Source: Methanomassiliicoccaceae archaeon
Lineage (GTDB): Archaea; Thermoplasmatota; Thermoplasmata; Methanomassiliicoccales; Methanomethylophilaceae
Assembly: GCA_009776625.1 (NCBI GenBank)
Contig: WRNL01000015.1
Location: 1-17,274, forward strand
Length of the DNA stretch: 17,274 nucleotides
Direction: 5' to 3'
Part shown: piece by piece, positions 6,076 to 13,048 of the stretch
Layout: the number at the start of each line of letters is the position of its first letter
Position numbering within the stretch: position 1 is the stretch's first letter
Made by a program: the position numbers and the translations under genes
The notes under the pieces: model-generated
Told to the model about the DNA's origin: nothing
Database searches by the model: none
What the model saw: only the letters and a program-made list of their open reading frames with translations

Positions 6076-7943
6076 ACAAGGCCCTGCCCCTCATCGCAAT
6101 AGCGCTGGTCGCTCTGACGGTGGTGCCGATCCCGTCGGCGGATGCGGCTCAGGACGGCAGGATACTGATCGACTACGGTAACGGGTGCTATGAATGGCTC
6201 TCCGCCGACGTGTCCGGAACGTACATCGACGCCCTTAAAGGATGCAAGGAGGGCGTCTCCTACGACGGCTCCTCGCTCAGGATAGACGGCATGGGGCGCA
6301 CGTCGATATCATCCGTCACCGTCGATTGGAGGATCTACACCTGGGACGGGGGCGGGTGGAGGTATTCCACATCCGATCCCAATTCAAAATGCGCCGGCAC
6401 CTCCGCGTTCGGGCTGTTCCCCAATGAGAGCATGACCCCGTCCGCGACCCCCGACGACCCTGCCGTCTGGACGCAGCTCGGGGGTTCGTCCGGCTCGTAC
6501 AGCGTGTCGCCGTCCTACGGCCCGTCCGGCCCCGCGCTGCCCGTAGAATGGTACAACACGTACACGACCGGGTACGTCGACTCCGGGCTGGTGGCGGCGG
6601 GGGACCTCCTCTACCATACGACCGGCGGCACGTTCGGCGGCAGAGGCGACGACGCCGACCCGTGGATATACTGTCTCGACAGGAACACGGGGAGCGTCGT
6701 ATGGAAATACCACGGGGCCTACGGGTCCGGGTACGAGGTCACCACCCCGATCATAGTCGACGGCCTCCTGATAGTCACCACCACCAACGGGGACCTGTAC
6801 GTCTTCGACAGGTACTCCGGCGGCGTCCTCGACAAGATCAACATACCCTTCGAACCCCCGGCCGACTCCGGCGGGGACATAATATGGGACGGCAGGGTGT
6901 TCGTCACGGGAGGGACCACCCCCGTATACGACTCTGGGTGCATATTCTTCGGCTCCGCGGACGGGAAGGTCTATTGCTATTCCGTATCGAACTCCGGGAA
7001 GCTGTCGCAGGCGTGGTGCTACGACCCCCCCGCCGCAGGCTCGAAGGGGAGCTACACGGGGACAAAGGGGTGCTTCTATTATCATGCGCCCGTGATAGCG
7101 GGCGTCGACGGCAAGAGGATGCTGTTCATCGGCAATTACGAAGGGTATGTCCACGCGCTCGACATCACGACGGGGAAAGCGGTCTGGGTCAAGCGCGTCA
7201 TCGATCTGGGAGAGGACAACAGGTGCGTCCCCGACACTCCCGGGTCGGCCGCCGGCATGTGCATCAGCCCTGACGGGAGCATGCTCCTCGTGTCCTGCAC
7301 GGACGGGGGGCTGTTCACGCTGTACGGATACCTTCTCGCGCTGGACCCGAAGACCGGCAACACCATGACAAGGACGGACGGGGCGGAATGGAAGCTGGAG
7401 GGGCTGTTCACATCCCCCGTGAGCACCGAGGGGGGGTTCTACACCTATGCCACGCCCGTCAGTTCGGGGAAGAACACCCTTACGGCCTCGGACGGCTCCG
7501 TCATAGAGATATCCGACGCCGTATACAAATTCGATTGGAACGGGGACGTGGAATGGGTCTCGTCCTCTTATCAGCTGATCAAAGCGCCTCTCACGCTGGC
7601 CGGCGGCGTGTTATACGCGATGGACTACTCGGCCGGCTCCTTCTGGCCGACCGGCGGCGGGCTGACCGCCATCAGCGCGGACGACGGGTCGGAGCTCTGG
7701 AGGGTGCTCCTGTCCCCGTACACGGCGGATTCCTACTCCATGGTGCAGCCGACGGTAATCGACGGCAAGGTGTACGCGGGGAACGACTTCGGGGCCGTCT
7801 ATTGTCTCTCGGCCACGGCGGGCGCGGGCACGGAGGAGGAGAGGGTGGAGGCCCTGCACACGCAGGGGTTCCGTCACTGGTCGTGGGCGGTCGTGGCCGC
7901 AGGGGCGTTCCTGTGCATACTGTTCCTTATCAGGTTCTATTGA
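6072..7943 (+). CDS. PQQ-like beta-propeller membrane protein with DUF4430-like domain
   Basis: The 623-residue protein has a signal peptide (about 1-26, ending PSADAA), a DUF4430-like domain (about 29-110: ILIDYGNGCYEWLSADVSGT, then the WRIYTWDGGGWRYS segment), a propeller (about 155-585) and a C-terminal transmembrane helix (about 600-622) ending LIRFY. Propeller blades show the PQQ-like signature: DPWIYCLDRNTGSVVWKY, NGDLYVFDRYSGGVLDKI, EGYVHALDITTGKAVWVK, GGLTAISADDGSELWRV and DFGAVYCLSA. No PQQ-dependent dehydrogenase catalytic set is evident, so it probably acts as a binding or scaffold protein outside the cell, anchored in the membrane. The ATGA overlap with the binding protein and the permease that follows make it a likely accessory or capture component of the importer. 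It has a strong AGAGGGGGG ribosome binding site. Confidence 0.8.
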   Translation: MNKALPLIAIALVALTVVPIPSADAAQDGRILIDYGNGCYEWLSADVSGTYIDALKGCKEGVSYDGSSLRIDGMGRTSISSVTVDWRIYTWDGGGWRYSTSDPNSKCAGTSAFGLFPNESMTPSATPDDPAVWTQLGGSSGSYSVSPSYGPSGPALPVEWYNTYTTGYVDSGLVAAGDLLYHTTGGTFGGRGDDADPWIYCLDRNTGSVVWKYHGAYGSGYEVTTPIIVDGLLIVTTTNGDLYVFDRYSGGVLDKINIPFEPPADSGGDIIWDGRVFVTGGTTPVYDSGCIFFGSADGKVYCYSVSNSGKLSQAWCYDPPAAGSKGSYTGTKGCFYYHAPVIAGVDGKRMLFIGNYEGYVHALDITTGKAVWVKRVIDLGEDNRCVPDTPGSAAGMCISPDGSMLLVSCTDGGLFTLYGYLLALDPKTGNTMTRTDGAEWKLEGLFTSPVSTEGGFYTYATPVSSGKNTLTASDGSVIEISDAVYKFDWNGDVEWVSSSYQLIKAPLTLAGGVLYAMDYSAGSFWPTGGGLTAISADDGSELWRVLLSPYTADSYSMVQPTVIDGKVYAGNDFGAVYCLSATAGAGTEEERVEALHTQGFRHWSWAVVAAGAFLCILFLIRFY

Positions 7944-7952
7944 GGGTTGCCA

Positions 7953-9128
7953 ATGAGTTCTCGCAATGAAGGAAAAGCAGAGGGCGGGGGGCCGTCCGCA
8001 TCCGGAAGGCTCTTCGGCCTTCTTAAGAAAGGATACGGCGCGATGAAGGAAGGGATGGAAAAACCCCCTGAGGACGACGAGAGCGAGATCTCCCGCAAGA
8101 AGAGGAGGTTCAGGGTCATTTGCATCTTCGGCATAATAATGTCCGTGATAGCTTTCCTGATATCCATATCGATCTCGTCGGGCGGAGTGATACCGGTAAG
8201 CGAAGCATTCTCCGCGATGATATCCGCCATATCGAAGGGCGGCCACGACCTCAATACGATCGAGCTCTACATATACCAATCGAGACTGCCGAGGGTCCTG
8301 GCCGCCATCGCGGTAGGCGCGGGGCTCGCGATAGCGGGCTGCATGTTCCAGGCCGTGATCAGGAACCCCCTGGTAGACCCCTACATAACGGGGGTGTCGT
8401 CGGGAGCGGGGTGCTTCGCGATAGCTATAGTCGCCCTCGGCATATCCGTACCCTTCGTGGGCGATAACGTTTTGTACATGATACCGGTCGCCGCGATAGT
8501 GGGAGGGCTGATCGCCTTCGGGATCACCATGATGGTGGCCGAGGGGTCGGGGGGCTCCGCGATCAACTACATCCTGGCAGGGGTGATAGTGGGGTTCGCT
8601 TTCGCATCAGTTCAGACGGTGTTCCTGTCGCTGGCCAAGGATAATCTTACGGACACTATGTGGTGGCTTTACGGGTCGTTCGCCAACATAACCTGGGAGA
8701 ACGCGTGGCTCGTCTTCGTTCCGGCCATGGGGATATCCCTCGTCGCGATGCTGTGGGCGAGGGAGTTCAACCTTTTCATGATGGGAGAGGACCAAGCTAA
8801 GCAGCTGGGCCTGAACGTGAGGGAGTTCAAGATCATGATGATGGTCATCGCATCCATACTGACCGCGGTGTGCGTCGCGTTCTGCGGCATCATCGGGTTC
8901 GTCGGGCTGGTGATACCGCACGCCTGCCGCATGGCGCTGGGAGGGGACCACAGGCTGATCATGCCCGCCTCGGTCGTCCTCGGGGCGATGCTGATGCTGT
9001 TCGCGGACCTGATCGCAAGGACCGCGCTGTCCCCCCTGGAGCTGCCCGTGGGGGCCATCACGGCGATGGTCGGCACCCCGATATTCGCGTACATGCTGAT
9101 GAGGAAGGGGCGTGAGTACGGTGGCTGA
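7953..9128 (+). CDS. BtuC/FecCD-family ABC transporter permease
   Basis: This 391-residue polytopic membrane protein has a charged cytoplasmic N-terminus of about 50 residues followed by about ten hydrophobic segments. FecCD/BtuC landmarks are present: LYIYQSRLPRVLAAIAVGAG with GCMFQAVIRNPLVDPYITGV just after it, SGGSAINYILAGVIVGF, LTDTMWWLYGS, the ATPase-contact segment AKQLGLNVREFK, and FCGIIGFVGLVIPHACRMAL with GGDHRLIMPAS. It forms the membrane channel for the chelate delivered by the 4687 protein. ATG 7953 is preferred over TTG 7947 because GAGG lies about seven bases upstream. It begins 10 bases after the propeller gene and overlaps the ATPase gene by 17 bases. The extra charged N-terminus is longer than in typical BtuC proteins. 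Confidence 0.92.
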   Translation: MSSRNEGKAEGGGPSASGRLFGLLKKGYGAMKEGMEKPPEDDESEISRKKRRFRVICIFGIIMSVIAFLISISISSGGVIPVSEAFSAMISAISKGGHDLNTIELYIYQSRLPRVLAAIAVGAGLAIAGCMFQAVIRNPLVDPYITGVSSGAGCFAIAIVALGISVPFVGDNVLYMIPVAAIVGGLIAFGITMMVAEGSGGSAINYILAGVIVGFAFASVQTVFLSLAKDNLTDTMWWLYGSFANITWENAWLVFVPAMGISLVAMLWAREFNLFMMGEDQAKQLGLNVREFKIMMMVIASILTAVCVAFCGIIGFVGLVIPHACRMALGGDHRLIMPASVVLGAMLMLFADLIARTALSPLELPVGAITAMVGTPIFAYMLMRKGREYGG

Positions 9129-9918
9129 GCCTCTTCTTTCGATAAAGAAGCTGAACAAATACTTCGGCGACTTCCATGCAGTGTCGGATGTGGACCTCGA
9201 CCTCGAGAGAGGGGTGCTGGTGGGGCTGATAGGGCCGAACGGCTGCGGCAAGTCCACCCTGATAAAGTGCATATGCAGGATACACGAGATGTCGTCGGGG
9301 GCGGTGACCGTCGACGGCAGCGACATCTCCTCCATGAAGCCGTTGGAAGTGGCGAAGCTCGTGGCAAACGTCCCCGCAGAGGCCGGGCCCACGTTCGGCC
9401 TTTCGGTGATGGACATGGTCATGCTCGGAAGGTACCCTTTCATCGACAAGATCTGGTGGGAGGACGCCAAGGACGAGGAGATGGCGAGGAAGGCCCTCCG
9501 GACCTTCGGGATAGATCATCTCAGAAGGAAGCAGGTGTCCCTCCTGTCATCGGGGGAGAGGCAACGCGCGCTCATCGCGAAGGCATACGTCCAGGAGCCG
9601 AAGCTGATGCTGGTGGACGAGCCGACCTCCCACCTGGACATGAAATACAAGCTCCAGGTCATGGAGTACCTGAGGTCGACCGCGAGAGGGGACATGACCG
9701 TCATGGTGGCGGAGCACGACATCTCCCTGATGGCCAGGTACTGCGACCTGTGCGTCATAATGAAGGGGGGCAGGATAGTGAGCATCGGGGACCCGAAAGA
9801 GGTCATCGACGCGGACCTGATAAAGGACGTCTACGAAGTGGATGCCAGGGTCGGTCTGGACGCTGACGGGGAGATATACGTCCTCCCTAAAAAGTACATA
9901 GAGGGGAGCGGACGGTGA
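9112..9918 (+). CDS. BtuD/FepC-type ABC transporter ATPase with altered Q-loop
   Basis: The 268-residue cytoplasmic ATPase powers the BtuC-type permease. Walker A is GPNGCGKST (41-49), the signature is LLSSGERQ (144-151, a Ser for the first Gly of LSGGQ), Walker B is LMLVDEP (165-171), the D-loop is SHLD and the H-loop is AEHD (His202). The usual Q-loop glutamine, expected in a V.QP/VPQ-like context, is replaced: the sequence reads VANVPAEAGP (84-93). That residue normally couples the nucleotide site to the permease, so this is notable. The GTG start at 9112 has GAGG seven bases upstream and lies inside the permease gene; a second in-frame GTG at 9121 is possible. The stop overlaps the next gene as GTGA. 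The protein is otherwise of normal family length. Confidence 0.92.
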   Translation: MSTVAEPLLSIKKLNKYFGDFHAVSDVDLDLERGVLVGLIGPNGCGKSTLIKCICRIHEMSSGAVTVDGSDISSMKPLEVAKLVANVPAEAGPTFGLSVMDMVMLGRYPFIDKIWWEDAKDEEMARKALRTFGIDHLRRKQVSLLSSGERQRALIAKAYVQEPKLMLVDEPTSHLDMKYKLQVMEYLRSTARGDMTVMVAEHDISLMARYCDLCVIMKGGRIVSIGDPKEVIDADLIKDVYEVDARVGLDADGEIYVLPKKYIEGSGR

Positions 9919-11147
9919 CGGAAACGTCTTCGTCGGACAGCTCGTTCAAGTTCTACTGCTACAGGTGCGGCCATCTCTGGCTGTCCGGGAGCGGCAGGCC
10001 CCCCAAGATGTGCCCCCGCTGCAAGTCGTCGCAGTGGAAGTCCCCCGTCATGAAGGACGCCGTCTGCAAGAAATGCGGCAACGAATGGCGGATATCGAAG
10101 ATAGACGAGCCCTGCCCCAAGTGCGGGCTGTCCGGGCCGGAGGACGTCCCGTCGGCCATCCTTCGCTGCAACCAGTGCGACCACGAATGGGCAAGGAGGT
10201 CCGTGGGCAAGCTGCCCGACAAATGCCCGGTGTGCAAGACCACCAAATGGAACGAGGAGAGGAGGCCGCAGCACTCCTGCCGCATATGCGGCCATGTGTG
10301 GAGGGCGAAAGCGGAGCGGCCGAAGAAGTGTCCGAAATGCCAATCGGGAAAGTGGGACGCACCGGTTTACAAGCTTCAATGCAGGCGCTGCGGGCACAAG
10401 TGGATGGCGAAGGCCGGGCGCACGTCCGAGGACGTGAGGATGTGCCCGTCGTGCAAATCCCCCAAGTGGAAAGAGGTCCCCAAGCCTATTTTCTGCAAGT
10501 CGTGCGGGACCTACTACATCAGCAGGTCGCAGGGCTCTCACGGCAGATGCCCCTCGTGCAACTCGAAGGCGAGTTCCGTCGAGATATCATGCAGCTTCTG
10601 TAAGGCGGTCTGGAGCATAACTTCCCATAAAAAGGCGGTGTGCCCCCGTTGCGGCAAGCCGAGCTCGAAAGGCGAAAGGGAGAAGATGCTGGACATATGG
10701 AGCGACGGAAGGTTCTCCCTCAGATACGCCTACGCGGACGATTTCGGGTTCGTCTATCTTTGGGAGGGCGACATCCCGGTCGCGGCCATGTACTTCCACG
10801 ACCTGCTGATAGCCTTGGATATAAACGCGGAGCAGTTCGCCGCGAGGATGTCGAACCCCGCATACGAGGCCAGGTGGAAGGAGATGTCCGACCGTCTGTA
10901 CGAGCACCGGGACGATTATATCGAGAATGTGCCGTACTTCATAAAACGGCTCGGCCTCTGCAGGTTCGACGCCGAGGTCCTGGCCATCCATTTCACTGGG
11001 ATGGGGCCGGAGGCGATAGCCATAAAGTTCGGGATACCCATCGACGACGTAAGAAGGTCCTTCGACAGGATAATGGCCGCTTACACCGACAACGGCATAA
11101 TCGTCAACGACTCGATCTTCACCGACGACCCCTTCTCCCTTTACTGA
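9915..11147 (+). CDS. Seven-ribbon zinc-ribbon-array protein coupled to the ABC operon (paralogue 2)
   Basis: The GTG start overlaps the ATPase stop (GTGA) and has GAGGGGAG six bases upstream, so translation is coupled. The 410-residue protein has seven Cys quartets: C15/18/33/36, C51/54/67/70, C85/88/104/107, C122/125/139/142, C156/159/177/180, C194/197/212/215 and C226/229/243/246. Most follow CxxCGHxW...CPxCxSxxW. After the array, a unique mixed alpha/beta region (about 255-345: LRYAYADDFGFVYLWEGDIP, then VAAMYFHDLLIALDI) leads into an HTH-like tail (about 352-388: DAEVLAIHFTGMGPEAIAIK, FGIPIDDVRRSF). No export signal is seen. It is larger and architecturally distinct from its paralogues at 1755 and 11275. 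Regulation of, or metal sensing for, the transporter is an inference from operon position. A cytoplasmic metal or cofactor handler is an alternative. Confidence 0.85.
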   Translation: MTETSSSDSSFKFYCYRCGHLWLSGSGRPPKMCPRCKSSQWKSPVMKDAVCKKCGNEWRISKIDEPCPKCGLSGPEDVPSAILRCNQCDHEWARRSVGKLPDKCPVCKTTKWNEERRPQHSCRICGHVWRAKAERPKKCPKCQSGKWDAPVYKLQCRRCGHKWMAKAGRTSEDVRMCPSCKSPKWKEVPKPIFCKSCGTYYISRSQGSHGRCPSCNSKASSVEISCSFCKAVWSITSHKKAVCPRCGKPSSKGEREKMLDIWSDGRFSLRYAYADDFGFVYLWEGDIPVAAMYFHDLLIALDINAEQFAARMSNPAYEARWKEMSDRLYEHRDDYIENVPYFIKRLGLCRFDAEVLAIHFTGMGPEAIAIKFGIPIDDVRRSFDRIMAAYTDNGIIVNDSIFTDDPFSLY

Positions 11148-11158
11148 TATTACTATGA

Positions 11159-11192
11159 TTTGACGTATAATATCCGAGGTCAAAGCGATTTA
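11159..11192 (+). terminator. Weak hairpin after the ABC operon
   Basis: TTTGAC at 11159-11164 pairs with GTCAAA at 11179-11184 across a 14-base spacer, followed by GCGATTTATTTACC. It lies 12 bases after the stop of the 9915 gene. It could be a weak terminator or an operator for the next gene. Confidence 0.3.
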
Positions 11193-11221
11193 TTTACCTT
11201 AGCTATGGTGATTATCTCGAT

Positions 11222-11234
11222 AACATATATAACG
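11222..11234 (+). promoter_or_regulatory. TATA box for the third zinc-ribbon-array gene
   Basis: ACATATATAAC has its core at 11224-11232. Transcription would begin near 11253, which is downstream of a possible TTG start at 11245 and supports the ATG at 11275. Confidence 0.55.
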
Positions 11235-11274
11235 GCCTAAGCAGTTGGATGTATCATCCAAATTGGTGGTTAAG

Positions 11275-12120
11275 ATGAAAAAGCATGACGCCGATCCAGC
11301 AGGGAGCCTTTACCTTGACGGCATGAAAAGGCTGATGGCCATCTCTAAAAAGAACTGGGCGCCGGACGGGGACGGCGCCTCCGGCACGGAAGTTCCATCG
11401 GAAAGGCCTTCCAAGCACGTCTGTCTGGTCTGCGGCAACATGTGGGATGCGGACCGCGGAAAAAGGGAGGGGCCGAAAAAGTGCCCCTCTTGTTCGAGCA
11501 CGCTGTGGAACAACACCGACATGAAGAGGCACAAATGCAAACGGTGCTCCCACGTGTGGAAGAGCAGGCTCGATGCCCCGCTCGTATGCCCCCACTGCAA
11601 ATCCAAGCTATGGAACAGGGACATGGAGAGGGTCGTATGCGGTTCCTGCAGGCATGCGTGGACATGCAGGTCGGACAAGGGCGTCCCGAGGAAGTGCCCC
11701 TCCTGCTCTTCTTGTGACGTCATGCCCGAGATGGTGGAGTGCTTGTGCGTCAGGTGCGGATACGGGGGGAAGATGAAAAGAAACGGCGCCGGCATATGCC
11801 CCATCTGCAGGGCCGCCCTATCCCTTTACGGCGGAGCATCCGAAAAGAGAGGCGGGGCCGGACGCCGCGGAGGGAGGGGCAAGGCCTCCGCCGGCGTGGA
11901 TGCCGCCGCGTTGGACATCCTGATGTCCGACATCAGCGACACTAGGAAGATAATAGAGCTGGAAGGCAAGGCCGGCATCGGGGCCGCGGAGGCGGAGATA
12001 CTGGTCAGGTTCAAGAAGGGGGAGGACCCCGTGAGCATCGCCCGTGCGACGGACATCTCGCTGAACATGGTTCTGATGACCACCGCGCCTTTGGACAGCG
12101 GGGAGGAATTCTCCCGATGA
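11275..12120 (+). CDS. Four-ribbon zinc-ribbon-array protein with C-terminal helix-turn-helix (paralogue 3)
   Basis: This 281-residue protein has Cys quartets C50/53/70/73, C88/91/105/108, C122/125/141/144 and a divergent C158/161/175/178. Ribbons 1-2 align closely with ribbons 1-2 of the 1755 protein (VCLVCG.MWDA, CPSCSSTLW, C.RCSHVWKSRL, CPHCKSKLW). The fourth, CVRCGYGG...CPICRAAL, matches that protein's sixth (CPGCGYDG...CPSCGAVL), so paralogue 3 is a shortened version of paralogue 1. A Gly/Arg-rich linker (about 187-206) leads to an HTH-like tail (DTRKIIELEGKAGIGAAEAE, then KKGEDPVSIARATDISLNMV), again like paralogue 1. ATG 11275 has GGTGGT just upstream; TTG 11245 lies before the expected transcript start. 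It overlaps the DUF4443 gene by ATGA, so the two proteins probably act together. The biochemical role is unknown. Confidence 0.85.
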   Translation: MKKHDADPAGSLYLDGMKRLMAISKKNWAPDGDGASGTEVPSERPSKHVCLVCGNMWDADRGKREGPKKCPSCSSTLWNNTDMKRHKCKRCSHVWKSRLDAPLVCPHCKSKLWNRDMERVVCGSCRHAWTCRSDKGVPRKCPSCSSCDVMPEMVECLCVRCGYGGKMKRNGAGICPICRAALSLYGGASEKRGGAGRRGGRGKASAGVDAAALDILMSDISDTRKIIELEGKAGIGAAEAEILVRFKKGEDPVSIARATDISLNMVLMTTAPLDSGEEFSR

Positions 12121-12698
12121 GGCTCATCGACTGTCCGGAATGCGGGCCCGCCTGCAGGTTCGAGGATGCCCACCTGTACTATATGCTCGCGAAACTGGAC
12201 AAGGAGAGGCCGATCAGCAGGCTCAGGCTGGCCGAGGAGATAGGCGTAGGGGAGGGAAGCATCAGGAAGATGATTTCTATTATGAAGGAATGGGGCGCGG
12301 TGACCGTCGTACAGACGGGGATAACGGTATCGGAGCGGGGATGCGGACTTCTGAGGAGGATCCCCATAGACATTGTTGACACCGAAAGATCGGAGTACGT
12401 CATAGGCGCATACCAGCAAGGGGTATTGGCGCGCGGGACCGCCGATAAGATAACCAACGGCGCGTACCAGAGGGACAAAGGCATAGCTACGGGGGCCAGC
12501 GGCGCCTCGGTCTTCGTCATCAGGGACGGGGCGCTCATAATGCCCAAGAACTGGAACATGGACGTCAAAGACCCAGAGTTCGCGGAAAAGCTCAGGGGCA
12601 AAGGGATGGGGGAAGGCGATACGATGATAATATGCGGCGCGAACAGCCAGAATACCGCGGTCATATCCGCAATATCCATCGCCCTGGATCTGCTGTGA
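12117..12698 (+). CDS. wHTH-DUF4443 transcriptional regulator (copy 2)
   Basis: The 193-residue protein matches the one at 3094 over nearly its full length. The N-terminal winged helix (about 17-78: HLYYMLAKLDKERPISRLRL, then EEIGVGEGSIRKMI) is followed by the DUF4443-type domain (about 82-193: IPIDIVDTERSEYVIGAYQQ, TGASGASVFVIRDGALIMP, GEGDTMIICGA). A CPECGPAC stretch at residues 6-13 gives three cysteines that copy 1 lacks; they could bind a metal. The start overlaps the upstream stop (ATGA) with GGGGAGG nine bases before it, so expression is coupled to the zinc-ribbon protein. Compared with copy 1 it lacks the charged C-terminal tail. It is likely a DNA-binding regulator, with an unidentified ligand for the C-terminal domain. 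Confidence 0.82.
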   Translation: MRLIDCPECGPACRFEDAHLYYMLAKLDKERPISRLRLAEEIGVGEGSIRKMISIMKEWGAVTVVQTGITVSERGCGLLRRIPIDIVDTERSEYVIGAYQQGVLARGTADKITNGAYQRDKGIATGASGASVFVIRDGALIMPKNWNMDVKDPEFAEKLRGKGMGEGDTMIICGANSQNTAVISAISIALDLL

Positions 12699-12854
12699 AC
12701 ATGGGGGCGGCTCTGGCGCCCATGGGGCGTGCGGCGGCGCGGATGCTGAAGGCTACTGCTACAGGAAACCGCAGGCAGACGCGATCGAACAGGCGAGAGA
12801 TGCGTGGTGAAACATGCGTGCCGCACCCTCAAATACACCCGGCTGTGGGTTGAA
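12699..12854. other. Spacer between the DUF4443 gene and the tRNA; no gene seen
   Basis: The only frame of any length here (to 12853, plus strand) is Arg/Ala-rich and shares its bases with the end of the DUF4443 gene in another frame. I see no clear T-run terminator for the regulator, nor a strong one on the minus strand for the tRNA. Confidence 0.4.
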
Positions 12855-12941
12855 TGGTGCAGAGGAAGGGATTTGAACCCTTGGACCACTAAGGACTAGG
12901 CCCTCAACCTAGCGTCGTTGACCAGGCTTGACTACCTCTGC
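12855..12941 (-). tRNA. tRNA-Leu(GAG), CCA encoded
   Basis: Read on the minus strand from 12941, the acceptor GCAGAGG pairs with CCTCTGC. The D-arm contains AGCCTGGTCAA. The anticodon stem CTAGG/CCTAG closes the loop TTGAGGG, giving anticodon GAG. A long class II variable arm follows, and the T-arm AAGGG/CCCTT encloses TTCAAAT. Discriminator A is followed by CCA in the DNA (12855-12857), so the 3' end is encoded. The long variable arm, A73 and GAG anticodon identify leucine (CUC/CUU codons). No intron is seen. Confidence 0.95.
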
Positions 12942-12951
12942 GTGATGTGCG

Positions 12952-12976
12952 TTGAATGTACATTCAATAAATAAGC
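12952..12976 (-). promoter_or_regulatory. tRNA-Leu promoter with overlapping 16-base palindrome
   Basis: On the minus strand GCTTATTTATTG (12965-12976) is a TATA-like box about 25-30 bases before the tRNA 5' end at 12941. A perfect palindrome TTGAATGTACATTCAA (12952-12967) lies between the box and the start and touches the box. This is where a repressor could block transcription. No poly-T or other signal is nearby. Confidence 0.5.
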
Positions 12977-13013
12977 TTTGTTATGGCCTTTCGCAATGTT
13001 CCATCCTTCAAAA

Positions 13014-13026
13014 AAACAAATAAACG
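13014..13026 (+). promoter_or_regulatory. TATA-like box for the Sel1-repeat gene
   Basis: AAAAAACAAATAAACG lies about 25-30 bases ahead of the ATG at 13049, which has no Shine-Dalgarno sequence. A leaderless transcript is likely. Confidence 0.4.
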
Positions 13027-13048
13027 CGGGAGCCGATAACTCCTGCAT

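Noticed and set aside
1755..12120. Reading the regularly spaced zinc-ribbon DNA as a CRISPR array or nucleotide tandem repeat
   Set aside because: The periodicity (about 105 bases) is at protein level only; DNA units differ widely and the frame is continuous with conserved Cys codons. No CRISPR repeat-spacer pattern exists in the window.
12632..12853. 73-codon frame between the DUF4443 gene and the tRNA
   Set aside because: Half of it overlaps the regulator gene in another frame, and the rest is Arg-rich with no ribosome site or family match.
12855..12941. tRNA-Leu as an integration site for a mobile element
   Set aside because: I found no second copy of the tRNA 3' end in the window, and no integrase or other phage or plasmid gene is present.
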